Made by a program: the position numbers and the translations under genes. Shown piece after piece: positions 21,223 to 32,860 of a stretch of DNA of 64,000 nucleotides. The stretch is from Pocillopora verrucosa (taxonomy: Eukaryota; Cnidaria; Anthozoa; Scleractinia; Pocilloporidae): the NCBI RefSeq assembly GCF_036669915.1, contig NC_089318.1:22123558-22187557 (forward strand). Direction: 5' to 3'. Position 1 is the stretch's first letter. The number at the start of each line of letters is the position of its first letter. The notes below the pieces were generated by a model. It had not been told where the DNA came from, ran no database searches, and saw nothing but the letters and a program-made list of their open reading frames with translations.

Positions 21223-24200
21223 ATGATCCCACCCGTCGTCAAATGTTTTTGAACATGTACGGGAAAGAAGTAGTTTCTCAAGACACCAGTGTGCAGAATA
21301 TTAGTTAATTGGTAGAACATTGGCCATTTAAACTTCGTAAACCCTTAAAACCCTTTCCGCGCTTTTTCCTCTATGCCAATTATGAAGTAAAATTTGGCGA
21401 AGGTTTCGCATCGTCAAAGCATCGTGTGCATTGTCACAATATTCTACAAGATGGCAGTATAAGTTGGAAAATTGTTGAAAATAAATTTGGCCAAGATGGT
21501 TGGCCGGAGAGCCTCGGTGTCGATGTCGTCTCCTCTCCTCGCTTATCTTGAATGAAAAATGGGAAATTCAGGAGAACATAGTGGTATTTGACTCTTTTCC
21601 TTTTTCGATACGAGAGGGGTTTACTGACTCTACTGTCTTCTGGAACTGTTACTTTTTTTTTTGGGAATGTGACAATCCTAAGCGAAATGAGGCAGCCTTC
21701 TTGAAGATGTTATCGGATCGGCTTGTCTGAGTTATGACCCATATATAGCTCAAGAAAAAGATGTAAATGTAATTTTTGAGTATGACTAAATTACGTAACA
21801 AAACCAATTGTGCTTAAACTAAGATAACAAGCCGTTATGCATTTTGAATTTCTAATTGGGTGCAATATCTCGTATAAATTGTGACATGAACGAGGCCACA
21901 AACAAATTTAGCCCATTAACAACTGTAATAGCGAAGCCAAGCTCGATTATCACCAACATCATGGAGAGGTGTACACCTTTTTAAAAAGAAAAGTTGGAGC
22001 TAAAACTCTGACAGGTGGGATACTCACTAAATCTGGAAGATAATGTGCAAAATAGGCAATGACGTTGAAGACTGAAAGGCTCGAAAAAAAAAGCTGAACG
22101 TAATATCATTTCTCAAAATGAAATAGAAATTAAGAAATTTTTAAAATAATCTTGTTATCCACACGAAAAATTTAACGGTTGATCACGTGTAGGTGTGCCG
22201 AAATAATTCCTAAAAATTAAGTCCCCAACATTTCCTGTCTCAGCAGAAGCCAGAATCACCTGCTGCGGTCTGTGCATGGAGTCATCGTTGAAATGTCAAA
22301 TTAAAGCCACCACTGTTGTCGTTTACATGCAAAGGCTACTATTTCTGCCCGTTTCTTTCCTTAGACAAGCTGTTGGCTTCAAGAACGACACTTAAGGACA
22401 GCTCAAATACAGTGAGCCGCTGGCCTCGTTGACTGTTTTCTGCATTTTGAGATGTTGAGTTTGATAAAAGCACATGGCATGTTTTGTAACTTTTGTTTTC
22501 GAGCTTATTCGGTTTCTCCGTGATCTTGGCACGAAAAACTTTGAATCGTTCGTTGGTTAATCGTTGGTTAGCTAGTTTATTTGTTCGTTCAGTTCATTCG
22601 CTCGGCGTGATGGAAGTTTGTTTGCCAATTTACATGGAATAATAACACAGTTCAACGCATATCAAATTATTTTTCATATTCAGTTGTCCTTGATCACGAA
22701 GTAGAGACACTGGGTCTCTACACAAGCAAAACTGTTGGTTTATAAATATCGCATTTTCATAAATGTATGGCATTAAATATTTAAAAAAATATATCGTTCG
22801 CTTATCAGGAGTTAAACTGACTCACTTTGCAGTACACATGAAAATCGTGTTACTTGCGGAAGGAATAAAGGCCAAAATAATAATTACCATTTTTCCAATG
22901 AAGTGGAGGTGAATGATTATTTCAGTATATACCATACAAATACAAAAATATAAGGTATTTCTTTCAATATATCGGAAAAAGATCGGAAATTCAACTCTTG
23001 ACGCGCGATTTTGTCTTATCAGCTGCTCGGAGTTGAATAGTAATTGACATTTACTTCCAAGCCAGCCAATCAGCGCGCGTGAAAAAGCACTATTCACTTC
23101 TAATGTATATGCTAATACTGCTTGTTATCTGAGTGTTAATATAAACATATGAAAAAAGGACTGAAGACGGAGACAAAGTTATGGCAGCGATATTAACTAT
23201 GCTGTAAGTTATAAACACGTTCGCGTAATCGGCGCCTGTTGGCCGATGAAAATTAAATATAATAGCAAAAACTCTCGTATATGAAGGTGACTGGAAACAG
23301 TTTTTTTGAGAAACCTACAAACAAAGCGCTCGAAAACCAACTTCCCTCCTCCCAGACGGACCAATTTCACATACGTGTTTATCAAATAATTTAAGTTTAA
23401 TTTGATATGATGGACGCGGTATGGCAATCACTATTATTATGCCAATGTCATAGGAAAACCTGTAAAACAATTTTTGGGGACGGTCTAGGAAAATCTTCCT
23501 GATAGATTTTCTTTTTTAAAATAAACCTTCGCTGCTGAGTGAATTTTAGGAAAATTAATCGAGTCGTTTTAAAATTATGATGCCGCTAGTTATAGTCGAT
23601 TTGACTGCAGCTGCATGATACTGTTTACAGAAAGAACTCTAAAATATGCTCTGTTTGATATATTATATTTGTATGTTCTCAGCCATGCGCTAACTTTGAA
23701 ATTATTTTCTTAAGTCCTACAAGTCTTCAAACAGTTAGATATAAATCATAGTTTTCTGCAATTTAGGTATTACCCACAGAATCTCAAGCTCAAGTTTCAT
23801 TTCAGTTAAATTTGACGCTGAAACGCCACACTTGACTACTAACTTTTTCAATTTTTTTTAAGATTTTGGACGACCATTATGCAGTCATTGGAAAAGTCAA
23901 AAGGAGGTAAAAAAAAAACCTACACGGAATTCTGGACCTCTTTCAAACACTAGATTTCTTTGTTTTAGTGGTTTTATTCTGCTATCTGCTACTCTACCTT
24001 TATTTGCATTGATAATAACAATACATTTTCTGCTGTAAAGATATTTAGCACGACTGTAAAGATATCTAGCACTACTGTTCAGTAAATCTCTTAGTCTTAT
24101 TCCCGATCAATTTGTATTTTGTTTTATACACAAATGTCGGGTTGCTGCTGCACCATATAAGTAAACAATACTCGCCTTTTTTCCCACCGTTTGCTTTGTC

Positions 24201-24275
24201 AAGAACAGTCTGCAAACTGCAACTTCTTGTAAGCCACAGGCAAGGGTTTAGTTATCAACATAGACAACACTTGAT
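21223..24275. other. Region between MMP-C and GPCR-1 (convergent genes), source of later duplicated blocks
   Basis: No gene recognised. The part just after MMP-C resembles sequence after the MMP exon fossils at 42.7, 50.9 and 55.9 kb. The part at 22.2-22.8 kb resembles the spacer after the hairpins (CAAAGGCTGCTGTTTCTGTC-like). The part at 23.1-23.5 kb (TCGGCGCCTGTTGGCCGATG) recurs near 37.3 kb. This stretch therefore holds parts of the repeated unit in diverged form. Confidence 0.55.
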
Positions 24276-25208
24276 TCAACGAGATGGTTCATTTCTACTC
24301 CGAAACATGTTTTGTAGTATGTTTAAGATAGCGTGTCTAACGTGTCTCATCTTCCAGCAGTAAATGACAGGGTTCAAAGATGAATTAAGATAGATCAGAG
24401 TCACTGAAAGAAGATGAAATCTTTTCAAAACGATGCTCGAGCCAAAGATTCTGATGGCAGCCGAGCTAATTAGGGAAGGCAGAAAACAAATCATAAATAA
24501 GATATAGACGTAGAATATACCAACTGTAGATTTAATGCGGGCAGCAAAGTTTTTCATCGCATCAGACTGAGCTTCACCTCGTATTTGTATGGACTGTATC
24601 TGATTCTTGTGCCGTCGAACAGTTAAATATATCCTGATGTAAGATACGAATGTGAGAATTAAGCCAACTGCTGCAATAACTAAACTAACAGCATCCCGAG
24701 TGCTACGCGGCCCCCACAATGTTATTGAAGATAATAATACACTGAATACCCATATTGAGATCACCACAGTAACAACGCGCTTGTGAGTCACAAGCTCTTG
24801 GTATCTGAGGTGAAGATGAACAGCTAAGAACCTTTCCATACTTACAGCCACCATACCTAGGAACGAAGCACCTGTACATAAATAGCCATAAATACTCAGC
24901 ATTAGGTAAATGTCACAGCTAGGAGTCTCTATTTGTAACCACTTGACAAGAAGTGAAATATAAAGTGGTTGACCAAATAAACCGACCGCCACATCAGAAA
25001 AGGCGAGGTGCAGAAGAAGCGTTTTTAAAGGTTTTGCAATCGTCGAAGCTTTGTGCAATGCGTAGATTGTCACAATATTCAACATAACGGCGGTATAAGT
25101 CAGAAAACTGTTGAAGATTAAGTTGGCCATGATAGTTGACCTAAGTTCTTTGAAATCGACGTTGGAAGGATGATACTGGAAGGACTCGTTACAATAGAAG
25201 TCGCTCAT
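24276..25208 (-). CDS. GPCR-1: intronless class A GPCR, melanocortin/adenosine-like
   Basis: 310 aa from the conserved start MSDFYCNES; an upstream in-frame ATG at 25256 would add 16 residues. Seven hydrophobic segments are readable. TM2 has LAFSDVAVG. The end of TM3 is MERFLAVHLHLRYQ, a variant of the (D/E)RY motif with Phe for Tyr. TM6 has CFLP where most class A receptors have CWxP. TM7 has NSSLNPVIYCW (NPxxY). The second extracellular loop is very short and has no Cys, and TM5 lacks its usual Pro, traits shared with melanocortin and related receptors. An N-glycosylation site (NES) lies near the N-terminus. The ligand is unknown. It is convergent with MMP-C and the most diverged intact member of the array; pseudogenes at 32.4 and 60.9 kb are its closest relatives. 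Confidence 0.9.
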   Translation of the reverse strand: MSDFYCNESFQYHPSNVDFKELRSTIMANLIFNSFLTYTAVMLNIVTIYALHKASTIAKPLKTLLLHLAFSDVAVGLFGQPLYISLLVKWLQIETPSCDIYLMLSIYGYLCTGASFLGMVAVSMERFLAVHLHLRYQELVTHKRVVTVVISIWVFSVLLSSITLWGPRSTRDAVSLVIAAVGLILTFVSYIRIYLTVRRHKNQIQSIQIRGEAQSDAMKNFAARIKSTVGIFYVYILFMICFLPSLISSAAIRIFGSSIVLKRFHLLSVTLIYLNSSLNPVIYCWKMRHVRHAILNILQNMFRSRNEPSR

Positions 25209-25256
25209 GGTGTCAATTCCGCTCAGTCTTGAAAGAAAAATGGGAACTTCAGACAC

Positions 25257-26369
25257 AATGTTATTTTACTCTCTGCAGGTAGATTATTTCCTCTTTCGAC
25301 ACAAAAGTGTCACTCTCTTTACTTTCTTCTTGAACTGTTACCTTTGCCTACACAAATGTGATGCTCCTAAGATAAGGGGCCAGATGTCGTGATGATGCTG
25401 CCACATCAGCTCACTTTTCTGATGTATGACTCAGGAGGAAGACGTCGATGTAATGAATTATTGAGTATGACTTAATTACATAACAAAACCAGCTATGCTT
25501 AAACTGAGACAACAAGCCGTTGTGCAATTTGAATATCTTATTGGGTGCATTATCTCGTATAAATAGAGACTTAAAAAAGTCCACAAACAGATTTAACGTA
25601 CTTACAATTGTTATTGAAACGTTCATAAGGCTGATTATCATTAATGTCATGGAGAGGCATAAACCGTTTTTAAGAAAAAAGCAAAAACTTTCTGACAGGT
25701 GGGTCGCAATAGGGTTAATTGTTAGCCGTGAAACGGCCAAAAAAATTGCTGTTACGCATACAACATTCACAAATTTTAACCGTTAGTCGCAAAAAAAGTT
25801 GACGGGTTTTTTTTTTAATTACAAAGGAAGAAAATGAATCGTTAGCCGTAACTGGCCATTATTTTAATCGTTAGTAGTAGAGACCCCATTCAGACCCTCT
25901 GACAGGTGAGGATATTCAACTAAATTTTGGAAGACAATAGTGCAAAAGTCGAAAACATAGAAGCCCGAAACCTTAATGTCATATCATCTTTCAAAATGAA
26001 TTTTAAACAATTTCTTGGGACGCTTTGGCGCCTCTTTAGACACTTTTGCAATTAAAATATTTAATTATTTTATTAACACGAAATTCTAACCGTGTTTCTT
26101 ACGTGTAATTGAGCCGTAGCAATCTCTCCTTCCCAGAGTAAAGTTCTCAAATTTACCCCTCTCAGCAGAGGCCTGAATCACCTCCACTGTCCGCGGAGTT
26201 GTTGCTAAAAATGTCGGTGCAAAAGAAGAACTGTCAATTAATTAAACTCGCATTTTCATAAGTTCATGCACGTTATCACAAAAACAAAATCTGCTCACCA
26301 GACGTTGAACTGAGTCTCTTTTGAATGGACGAGAACATCGCGTCAATACTTGAGGGGAAATATACGCCA
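25257..26369. other. Upstream flank of GPCR-1, ending at a rearrangement junction
   Basis: No gene recognised. Sequence from about 25.9 kb (GTCGAAAACATAGAAGCCCG) to 26369 matches 36.75-37.17 kb closely. The match stops at 26366-26369 (GCCA), where a + strand GPCR fragment begins. The flank may hold the GPCR-1 promoter, but no core element was identified. Confidence 0.55.
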
Positions 26370-26945
26370 TTTATTAGCACTTGCTTCGTGTTTAGGTGTC
26401 GTGGTTGTAAATATGGACAGGTTCTTAGCTGTTCATCTTCACCTCAGACACCAAGAGCTTATGACTCACAAGCGTGTTGTTTATATGGTGATCTCAATAT
26501 GGGTTTACATTACATTTGTTTCTTCGATGACATTGTGGGGGCTGCGTGGGACTCCAAATGCTTTTAGTTCAGTTACTGTAGCTATTGGCTTTATTCTCAT
26601 ATTTGCATTCTATATCAAGATTTATTTAACTGTCTGACGGCAAAAGAATCAGATACAATCCGTGCGAATACGAGAAGAAGCTCAGTCAGATAAGATGAAA
26701 AAATTTGCTGCCCTCATTAAATCTACGATTAGTATTTTTTAAATCTCGTGTTTGCTATTTGTCATCTGCCTTTTCACATTTGTTCGGTTAGTTTTAGAAT
26801 CTATGGCTCGAGCACTGCTTTGAAAAAATTTAATTTTCTCTCAGTGACCCTCAACTTTCTTCATTCATCACTGAACCGTGTCATCTACTGTTGGAAGAAG
26901 AGACACGTTCGACACGCCATAATGGACAACATCTCGACCTTTTAA
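26366..26945 (+). pseudogene. Truncated GPCR pseudogene (GPCR-4-like), inverted orientation
   Basis: Starts abruptly in TM3 (LLALASCLGVVVVNMDRFLA) and runs to the tail of the receptor. TM1 and TM2 are absent. A TGA stop interrupts after KIYLTV (26635-26637), a second stop or frameshift lies near 26740, and the rest (CHLPFHICS, NRVIYCW for NPVIYCW) is in another frame. TPNAFSSVTVAIGF matches GPCR-4, which is therefore its closest relative. Not expected to make a receptor. Confidence 0.85.
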
Positions 26946-27109
26946 GATGTTGACTTTAGCCATACTTTTCAAAATGGTGTATACTTTTGTATGTAGTTAA
27001 CAACAATCGAGCTCTATTGAGCTTAGGATCATCACATTTATGAAAGGATAGCTAAAAGGTAATATTTTATGAAGAGGATAGGGTCAGTGATCCACTCGTG
27101 TCAAATTTC

Positions 27110-27743
27110 CAAAAGTTTTCTAACTTATACCTCATCATATTGAACGTCGTGACAATCTACATCATACACAAAGCTTTGACAACCTGACTGCAAAAGCTTT
27201 AAACGCTTCCCCTGAACCTTTCCTTTTCTGATGTGGCTTGCCGTTTATTTGGTCAACCATTTTACACTTCTCTTCTTTTTAACTGATTGCAGATGGAGAA
27301 TCCAAGCTGTAATTAACGCTTACCTGATGCTGAGTATTTCTGGAGTTATATTTATAACTGCATCGCCGCGTGGGGATTGTAAAGCATTCATGATGCCATT
27401 GGATTTATTAGTGCAGTGTTGGCTTCACTCACACATTAATTCATGTTCCACATCAGGATATAACTAATTGTATATCGCATGCATATAACTTGTTATGCCG
27501 TTTTTCAAATTTGCTCGGCTGATCATCAGACTCTATGTCTCAAGTATCACTCTGAAAAAACTTTTACGCCTTTTAGAGACACGGATCTTTCTTAATTCAT
27601 CTTTGAACCCGGTCATTTACTGCTGGAGGATGACACAAATTCGACGAGCCATCATAGACGTAGTATGGAACTTGCCTCGCAAGAGACATTCATCCCGCTA
27701 TATTTACAATCGGTCATCCAATTTTGTCCTTGCTAATAACTGA
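27110..27743 (+). pseudogene. psi-B copy 1: decayed GPCR with internal deletions (inverted unit)
   Basis: Carries TM1 (AYTSSY-like, frameshifted), the remnant of TM2 and TM3 to AYLMLSISGVIFITASP, then a jump to a TM5 remnant, then TM6-TM7 and tail with FLNSSLNPVIYCW. The DRY region and TM4 are missing. Several stops and frame changes occur. The same joints occur in copies at 33.4, 44.1, 51.6 and 56.6 kb, so they were made before duplication. Confidence 0.8.
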
Positions 27744-27959
27744 ACCCTTGCGTGAGACTTATAGGAAATGTGTGCAATTTGTTTTCAGCGGGTAAAAGGT
27801 GACAAACCCAAGAGTATCTACCCGTAAGATACAGAAGCCAACAAAGATGGTATACAAATTATTAATTGGGAAAGATGGATTTCAAAGGAACAGTAATGCT
27901 AGATTTATTTTCGATGGACAATGAAACTGTTGTTGTTGATAAAAATAAAGTAGAAACAA

Positions 27960-28270
27960 GCATCATTTTCTATATTAAATTTTAGATAAATTTTCGAAAG
28001 CGGTACACAACCAATCAAACAGGGCGCTTGACTGATTTGAACGAGGAACTAAAATCGACGTAAGGTTCCTTAATCTCCTGCTCGTCTCACTTTGCTCCGC
28101 CGAATTGTTTGTCAAATTTGTTACAGAGAGACAAGCTCGAAAAGATAGGCTCCCTCTGTGTGTTTGCACACTCTTTCTTAATTTCAGATGGTCGCAAAGG
28201 ATAATAGTGCTTTTACTTCATTTTTCTAATAAAATCTTCCAAGTGAGACGAACTTTTAGTAACTAATGTT
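27960..28270 (-). repeat. R1 block, copy 1 (inverted unit)
   Basis: Part of the repeated GPCR unit. One frame reads MQTHRGSLSFRACLSVTNLT (27975-28169). Further copies lie on the + strand at about 32.86, 42.85, 51.06, 55.98 and 60.47 kb. The opposite strand is also largely open. No known domain was recognised, so this may be a non-coding or element-derived repeat. Confidence 0.7.
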
Positions 28271-28382
28271 CTGCGCTGTTGATTATCGCGCAATCTCTTT
28301 TATCTTTTGTAAATTTAAAACCTGCTTCTTTTCCCCTACGTGTATAAACAAAAGGACGATGGATTCGTGTAGGTTAAATGTT

Positions 28383-28520
28383 ATGAACAGAATAGTCCAT
28401 GCATGGCAACATCCGAGTTCACATTTCATCCAAACTGGGGTAATGCCGTGTGTATATCCTCTCTCTCACTTAAACCAAACATAAACAAGTCTCCAATACT
28501 CATCATATCTGAAAAACCTA
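28383..28520 (-). pseudogene. Fossil of the last MMP exon (inverted unit)
   Basis: Read on the minus strand it gives EYWRL, then a stop, then ERGY and ITPVWMKC, clearly matching the last hemopexin exon of MMP-C (EYWRLDDGWLELERGYPRS, TPVWMKC). No other MMP exon is attached. Confidence 0.8.
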
Positions 28521-29817
28521 ACACAATATTAATATTAAGTATCTTGAACTTCTCACCTTTTCCCAACGTATTCTGAGGGAAATCACCCACCGTTTTCAGC
28601 TTTTTAGAAATAACGCAGAGCGTATAATTCTTAACTTAAAATTTTGAGTCGTCTTGTGTTAAAATATTAATGCTGATAGTTATCTTAATCAATTTTAATT
28701 CTACTAGAAAGCGTAAAAACATTTTTTTTAGGGAGTTCACATGACGAGCGATCGGTTGATCGAGGCAAATAGATTTTTGTTGCCTTAAAATTTCCCGCAT
28801 GACAAAAGTTCTCCGCACAAACACGCTACTTTTAAAATTATTATTAAAAGTATCAGAGATTTTGCTGGCCATGTTTGTTTTCCATTCACTGGCCAACGCT
28901 GAGGCACTGATCACAGCTAACTTGATATATTTGGTAAAACCTTGAAAATCTATTGCTGCCTTGACTTAGCTCTTTTCCATCCTTGGAATATATTACAGTT
29001 ATGTAAGAAGCAGTATTATTTCTTGAAGTATACTTCTCCCAACAAGTGACGCGATTTTCATGTCTACTCCAAAGTTTGTCAATTTAACCTCTGGTTAAAG
29101 TGGATGGTGTTTTTTGTCATGCCATGAACTTATGAAAAGGGGGGTTTTATAAATTGACAGTTTCGCTTTTCTTAGGACAGAAACAGATCACAGTCTTTGT
29201 ATGAAAACGACAACAGTGGTGGCTGGCCTCTGCTGAGACGGGAAAATTTGAGAACTAAATTTAAGGAATGAGTTATTGTCTCGGTTCGCTTATGCGAGTA
29301 ACACAAATGTTGTTGTTTTTTGTTTGTTTGTTTTAATCAAACAATTTGTTTCAATTTCAAAAGAGTATATAAAAAGTATACGTATAAGTATCATTTGACA
29401 GATCATTGCCATGAACTTCTGAGATGAGGAGTGTTATGACGTAAACAGACAAAAACAAGTCTTTGTATGAAAGCGACAACAGTGGTGGCTTTCATTTGAC
29501 GGTTGAAGTTAGTATTAACTCCTCAGATCGCGACAGGTGATTCTGGCCTCTGCTGATACGGGAAAATTAGAGAACTTAATTTAAGGAATGAGTCATTGTC
29601 TCGGTTCGCTTATGCGAGTAACAGTAATGTTGTTTTTTTGTTGTTGATGTTTTAATGAAACGTTTTGAATCAATTTCAAAAGAGCATCTGATAAGAATAC
29701 ATATAATTATATTTGATAGAAAGTTATGAAAACTCTTTGAAATTCATTTTGACAGATCAATGATATGCATGACACTTAACTTTCAGGATTTTTAACATCT
29801 CTACCTTTGGCCATACT
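28521..29817. repeat. Inverted-unit spacer with a roughly 270-bp tandem duplication
   Basis: No gene recognised. Sequence near 29192-29400 is repeated near 29462-29700: TATGAAAACGACAACAGTGG recurs with one change, followed by GGCCTCTGCTGA and TTAAGGAATGAGT(T/C)ATTGTC. Both are reverse-orientation copies of the spacer that follows the hairpins elsewhere. Near 28.9 kb is a reverse match to the flank at about 36.06 kb. Confidence 0.6.
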
Positions 29818-29865
29818 CTTAATTTAATTTAATTTAATTTAATTTTAATTTAATTTAATTTAATA
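29818..29865 (-). repeat. AATTT-type microsatellite tail of the L2-like LINE
   Basis: About nine AATTT-like units with one expanded unit sit at the 3' end of the element. Such 3' microsatellites replace poly-A in L2/CR1 families. Confidence 0.8.
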
Positions 29866-30036
29866 ATAAGTTCTTATATAGCGCATTAAAATTGAACTCT
29901 ATGCGCTTTACAATTACAAATTAACAAAATTTCGATAAAAATCCTATACATGCAATTCGCTACTCTATCTAAACTAATGAATTATTACGTGTTATGCATA
30001 TGTTTGACAACGTACGATATCAAATAATCTGGTGGC

Positions 30037-31659
30037 TTAATTTTTGAAAAGATAAGTTTTCAATAAGCGTTTAAAGGAGTCAACAGATTCGGCGTTTTTT
30101 ATGCATTCAGGTAGTTGGTTCCACAAATACGGTGCTGCGTAGGAGAATGCTCTTTGCCCATACGTTTTAGTTCGAATTGTTGGGACCTCAAGTAGATTCA
30201 TATTTGATGAACGGAGGTTTCGTGCTGGAATATATCGACTAAGAAGTTCAACAAGATAGGTTGGAGCCATGTCATTTAGTGCTTTGTATGTTATCAACAG
30301 TATCTTGAATTGAATTCGTTTTGTGACCGGGAGCCAATGAAGTTTCCTAAGTATAGGTGTTATACTGTCTCTTGATTTGGCACCGACTAACAAGCGGGCA
30401 GCTGTGTTTTGGATCCGTTGGAATTTTTCGATGTCACAAATCGGTAGACCGTACAATAGGCTATTACAATAATCAAGTCTCGATGAGATAAAGGCGTGTA
30501 TCAATCTTTCATTTTGCTGCGTCGAGAGGTATTTACGAACGCGACCAATATTTCTGATTGCTAGAGACGACGATTTACAGATGGAATTTATATGCGAGCG
30601 TAAGTTCATCACAGAATCAAGCATGACGCCTAGGTCTCGGACAGTATTAGATAAATTAATGATATCATCTCCAATATTGATATTACAGAAAGGAGGATTT
30701 TTTGAGAAGCGTGAGAGGAAATGAATGATTTCTGTTTTTGAAGGGTTGCACTGCAATCTGTTTTTCTTGGCCCACTCCATGATTGCATTAACACATGATT
30801 TCAATCTTTCCATGCCTAGCATTCTGTCAGAGGAGTTTATCTTTATGTAAAGTTGCGAATCATCGGCATATATCATACAGTTTAGGCCATGTTCAGCAAC
30901 AATGTCTTCTGTAGGCGAGGTATACATTAGAAAGAGTAGTGGACCAAGTACTGATCCCTGGGGTACGCCGTAGGAGATATGTCGAGGCTTAGAGATGGAG
31001 TGTTTGATCTTCACTGACTGAACACGATGTTCTAGGTATGATTTGAACCATTTTAGTGCGATACCTCTAAATCCGAAACGTTTCTCCATTCTTTCAAGTA
31101 ATATGTTATGGTCGATCGTGTCGAACGCAGCGGAAAGGTCTAGCAAAACAAGTACTACTTCTTCTTTTTGATCTACAGCTCTTAGTATGTCATTTGAGAC
31201 TTTTATTAAAGCAGTTTCAGTGGAGTAGTATTTGCGGTATGCTGACTGCATCGCTGGAAATAACTGGTTCTCGGCCATAAATCTGTATATTTGATTTGCG
31301 ACCACCCTTTCGATTGTTTTTGAGAGAAAAGATAGATTTGCAATCGGTCTGTAATTTGAGAGACAGTTCGGGTCCAATGAAGGCTTCTTTAAAGATGGAC
31401 ATACCAGGGATTGTTTTAACTGATCAGGAAATTCTCCGTTAGCCATGGAGGCGTTGATAATCTTGGTTATAATTGGCGTCAAGTGTGGAATTGACTTTAG
31501 AATTCGTGTTGGAATGGGATCCAGTTGACAAGACTTAGTTGGAGATTGAACAATAAGTTTGTGAACAATATCAGCAGATACAGGTTGAAAAGTTTGGAAC
31601 GACGAGGTGACTGGATAATTGACGTTGATGTCGGGTGCTTGGGCAGTATGGGAGTCCAA
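30037..31659 (-). CDS. L2/CR1-like reverse transcriptase (broken ORF2)
   Basis: 540 codons from the first Met in this frame, though the true protein began further upstream. Reverse transcriptase motifs in order: NYRPIANLSFLSKTIERVVA; motif A LLDLSAAFDTIDHN; motif B GVPQGSVLGPLLF; motif C YADDSQLY. The C-terminal region has LHWLPVTKRIQFKI and ALNDMAPTYL, typical of L2/CR1 proteins. A one-base indel in the run of T and A near 31680-31700 breaks the frame; upstream codons (about 31700-32020) read SPWYTDELRKAKQDKRR and FNDFF in another frame. The catalytic Asp residues are present, but the missing endonuclease and the frameshift make the copy inactive. Confidence 0.85.
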   Translation of the reverse strand: MDSHTAQAPDINVNYPVTSSFQTFQPVSADIVHKLIVQSPTKSCQLDPIPTRILKSIPHLTPIITKIINASMANGEFPDQLKQSLVCPSLKKPSLDPNCLSNYRPIANLSFLSKTIERVVANQIYRFMAENQLFPAMQSAYRKYYSTETALIKVSNDILRAVDQKEEVVLVLLDLSAAFDTIDHNILLERMEKRFGFRGIALKWFKSYLEHRVQSVKIKHSISKPRHISYGVPQGSVLGPLLFLMYTSPTEDIVAEHGLNCMIYADDSQLYIKINSSDRMLGMERLKSCVNAIMEWAKKNRLQCNPSKTEIIHFLSRFSKNPPFCNINIGDDIINLSNTVRDLGVMLDSVMNLRSHINSICKSSSLAIRNIGRVRKYLSTQQNERLIHAFISSRLDYCNSLLYGLPICDIEKFQRIQNTAARLLVGAKSRDSITPILRKLHWLPVTKRIQFKILLITYKALNDMAPTYLVELLSRYIPARNLRSSNMNLLEVPTIRTKTYGQRAFSYAAPYLWNQLPECIKNAESVDSFKRLLKTYLFKN

Positions 31660-32039
31660 ATCCGATCTTATTTTCTCAATTTTTTTGATAAAAAAAATCG
31701 TTGAACGTTTCGGTCAATGTATCCAATGAATCATTATTAGGGAGTGCAGCAATGTTCTTCGATAAGAATAGGCGAGATACCATCTTGAATAGTTGTGATT
31801 GGTCAGAGGAGCTGATCAGAGTCTGATAATAGTTTGTCTTTGTCGCTGTTAGAAGATCATTGTAGTGTTTGCAGGAATCAATAAATATTTCTTGGTGAAT
31901 TTGAAGACCAGATGAAATATATCTTCTTTCATGACGACGTTTGTCTTGTTTAGCCTTACGAAGTTCATCAGTATACCAAGGAGAATGCGGTCGCAGTTCT
32001 TCAAAATCGTCTTTTCCTCTCCTTGACGTTAATAATAAT

Positions 32040-32105
32040 CGAGTTCTACCGACACTTGACTCATACTGCCATCATGTTGAACATTGTGATAATTTGGCTT
32101 GAGTC
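32040..32105 (+). pseudogene. GPCR TM1 fragment next to the LINE
   Basis: The + strand reads LTHTAIMLNIVIIW, matching TM1 of the neighbouring receptors (LTHTAIMLNIVTIY). It begins right after the truncated 5' end of the LINE and stops before TM2. Only about 20 residues can be assigned. Confidence 0.6.
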
Positions 32106-32429
32106 AGAGAAATGCAACAAGGGATTTAAAAAAAAACTCCCAACACGGAAAAACACAATGATAAAAATGTCTGTGCAGAATACAATATGTCTACTACAAC
32201 TTTTAAAAATTAGAAACAATTTCATTGTAAATCGAAAAATTAACTTAACTTTACTGTTCATATACGTTTCTTTCTTTCCCGATTAATTTGTAAGTTGTTT
32301 GACTGCTGCATTTTATGTGTAAAAAATCTTGGTTTTGCCTCCTCTGATTACAGTGCTGAGAACATACTACATGCTGCTCTTGCAAGTCACGCACAGTGGG
32401 GTTCAGTTGTTAGCAGGGACAACACTTGA
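32106..32429. other. Short spacer
   Basis: A-rich and T-rich sequence with no recognised gene. The last part resembles the 3' flank of GPCR-1 (near 24.1-24.27 kb). Confidence 0.4.
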
Positions 32430-32860
32430 GGAGCGATTTCAAATTTCGCGAGATGGATGTCTCCTCCGAGACATGTTCCGTAGTATGTCTATGATCGCTT
32501 GTTGAATATCTATTAATTTACAACAGTAAATGACAGGGTTCAAAGATGAATTAAGAAAGATCAGAGTCAGTGAGAAAAGAAAAAGTCTTTTCAGGAGCAA
32601 TGCTTGAGCCATAGCATTTGATACAAGCTCAGAAAATTTGAAAAGACAGATAACAAATTATATGCATGAGGTATATGTAGAATATACCAACTGCAGATTT
32701 AATGCGGGCAGCAAAGTTTTTCATCTCATCAGACTGAGCTTCACCTCGTATTTGTATGGACCGCGCGCATCTGATTATTGTGCCGTCGAACATTTGAATA
32801 TATCCTGATGTACAACACGAATGTCAGAATGAAGCTAGCTACTGCAATAACTGATCAACA
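32430..32860 (-). pseudogene. GPCR pseudogene, GPCR-1-like C-terminal half
   Basis: Matches GPCR-1 from the region before TM5 to the C-terminus, including RGEAQSDEMKNFAARIKS and TM7, with small deletions and frame changes. It ends at about 32860, where an R1 block starts. TM1-TM4 are absent. Confidence 0.75.

Larger units (their letters stand above)
29818..32025 (-). mobile_element. L2/CR1-like non-LTR retrotransposon, 5'-truncated
   Basis: A minus-strand LINE: reverse transcriptase at 30037-31659, an upstream coding part of the same protein to about 32020 in a shifted frame, and a 3' tail of AATTT-type repeats at about 29818-29865, typical of L2/CR1 ends. The endonuclease domain is missing. 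It lies within the rearranged GPCR block next to a receptor TM1 fragment. No clear target-site duplication was seen. Confidence 0.85.
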
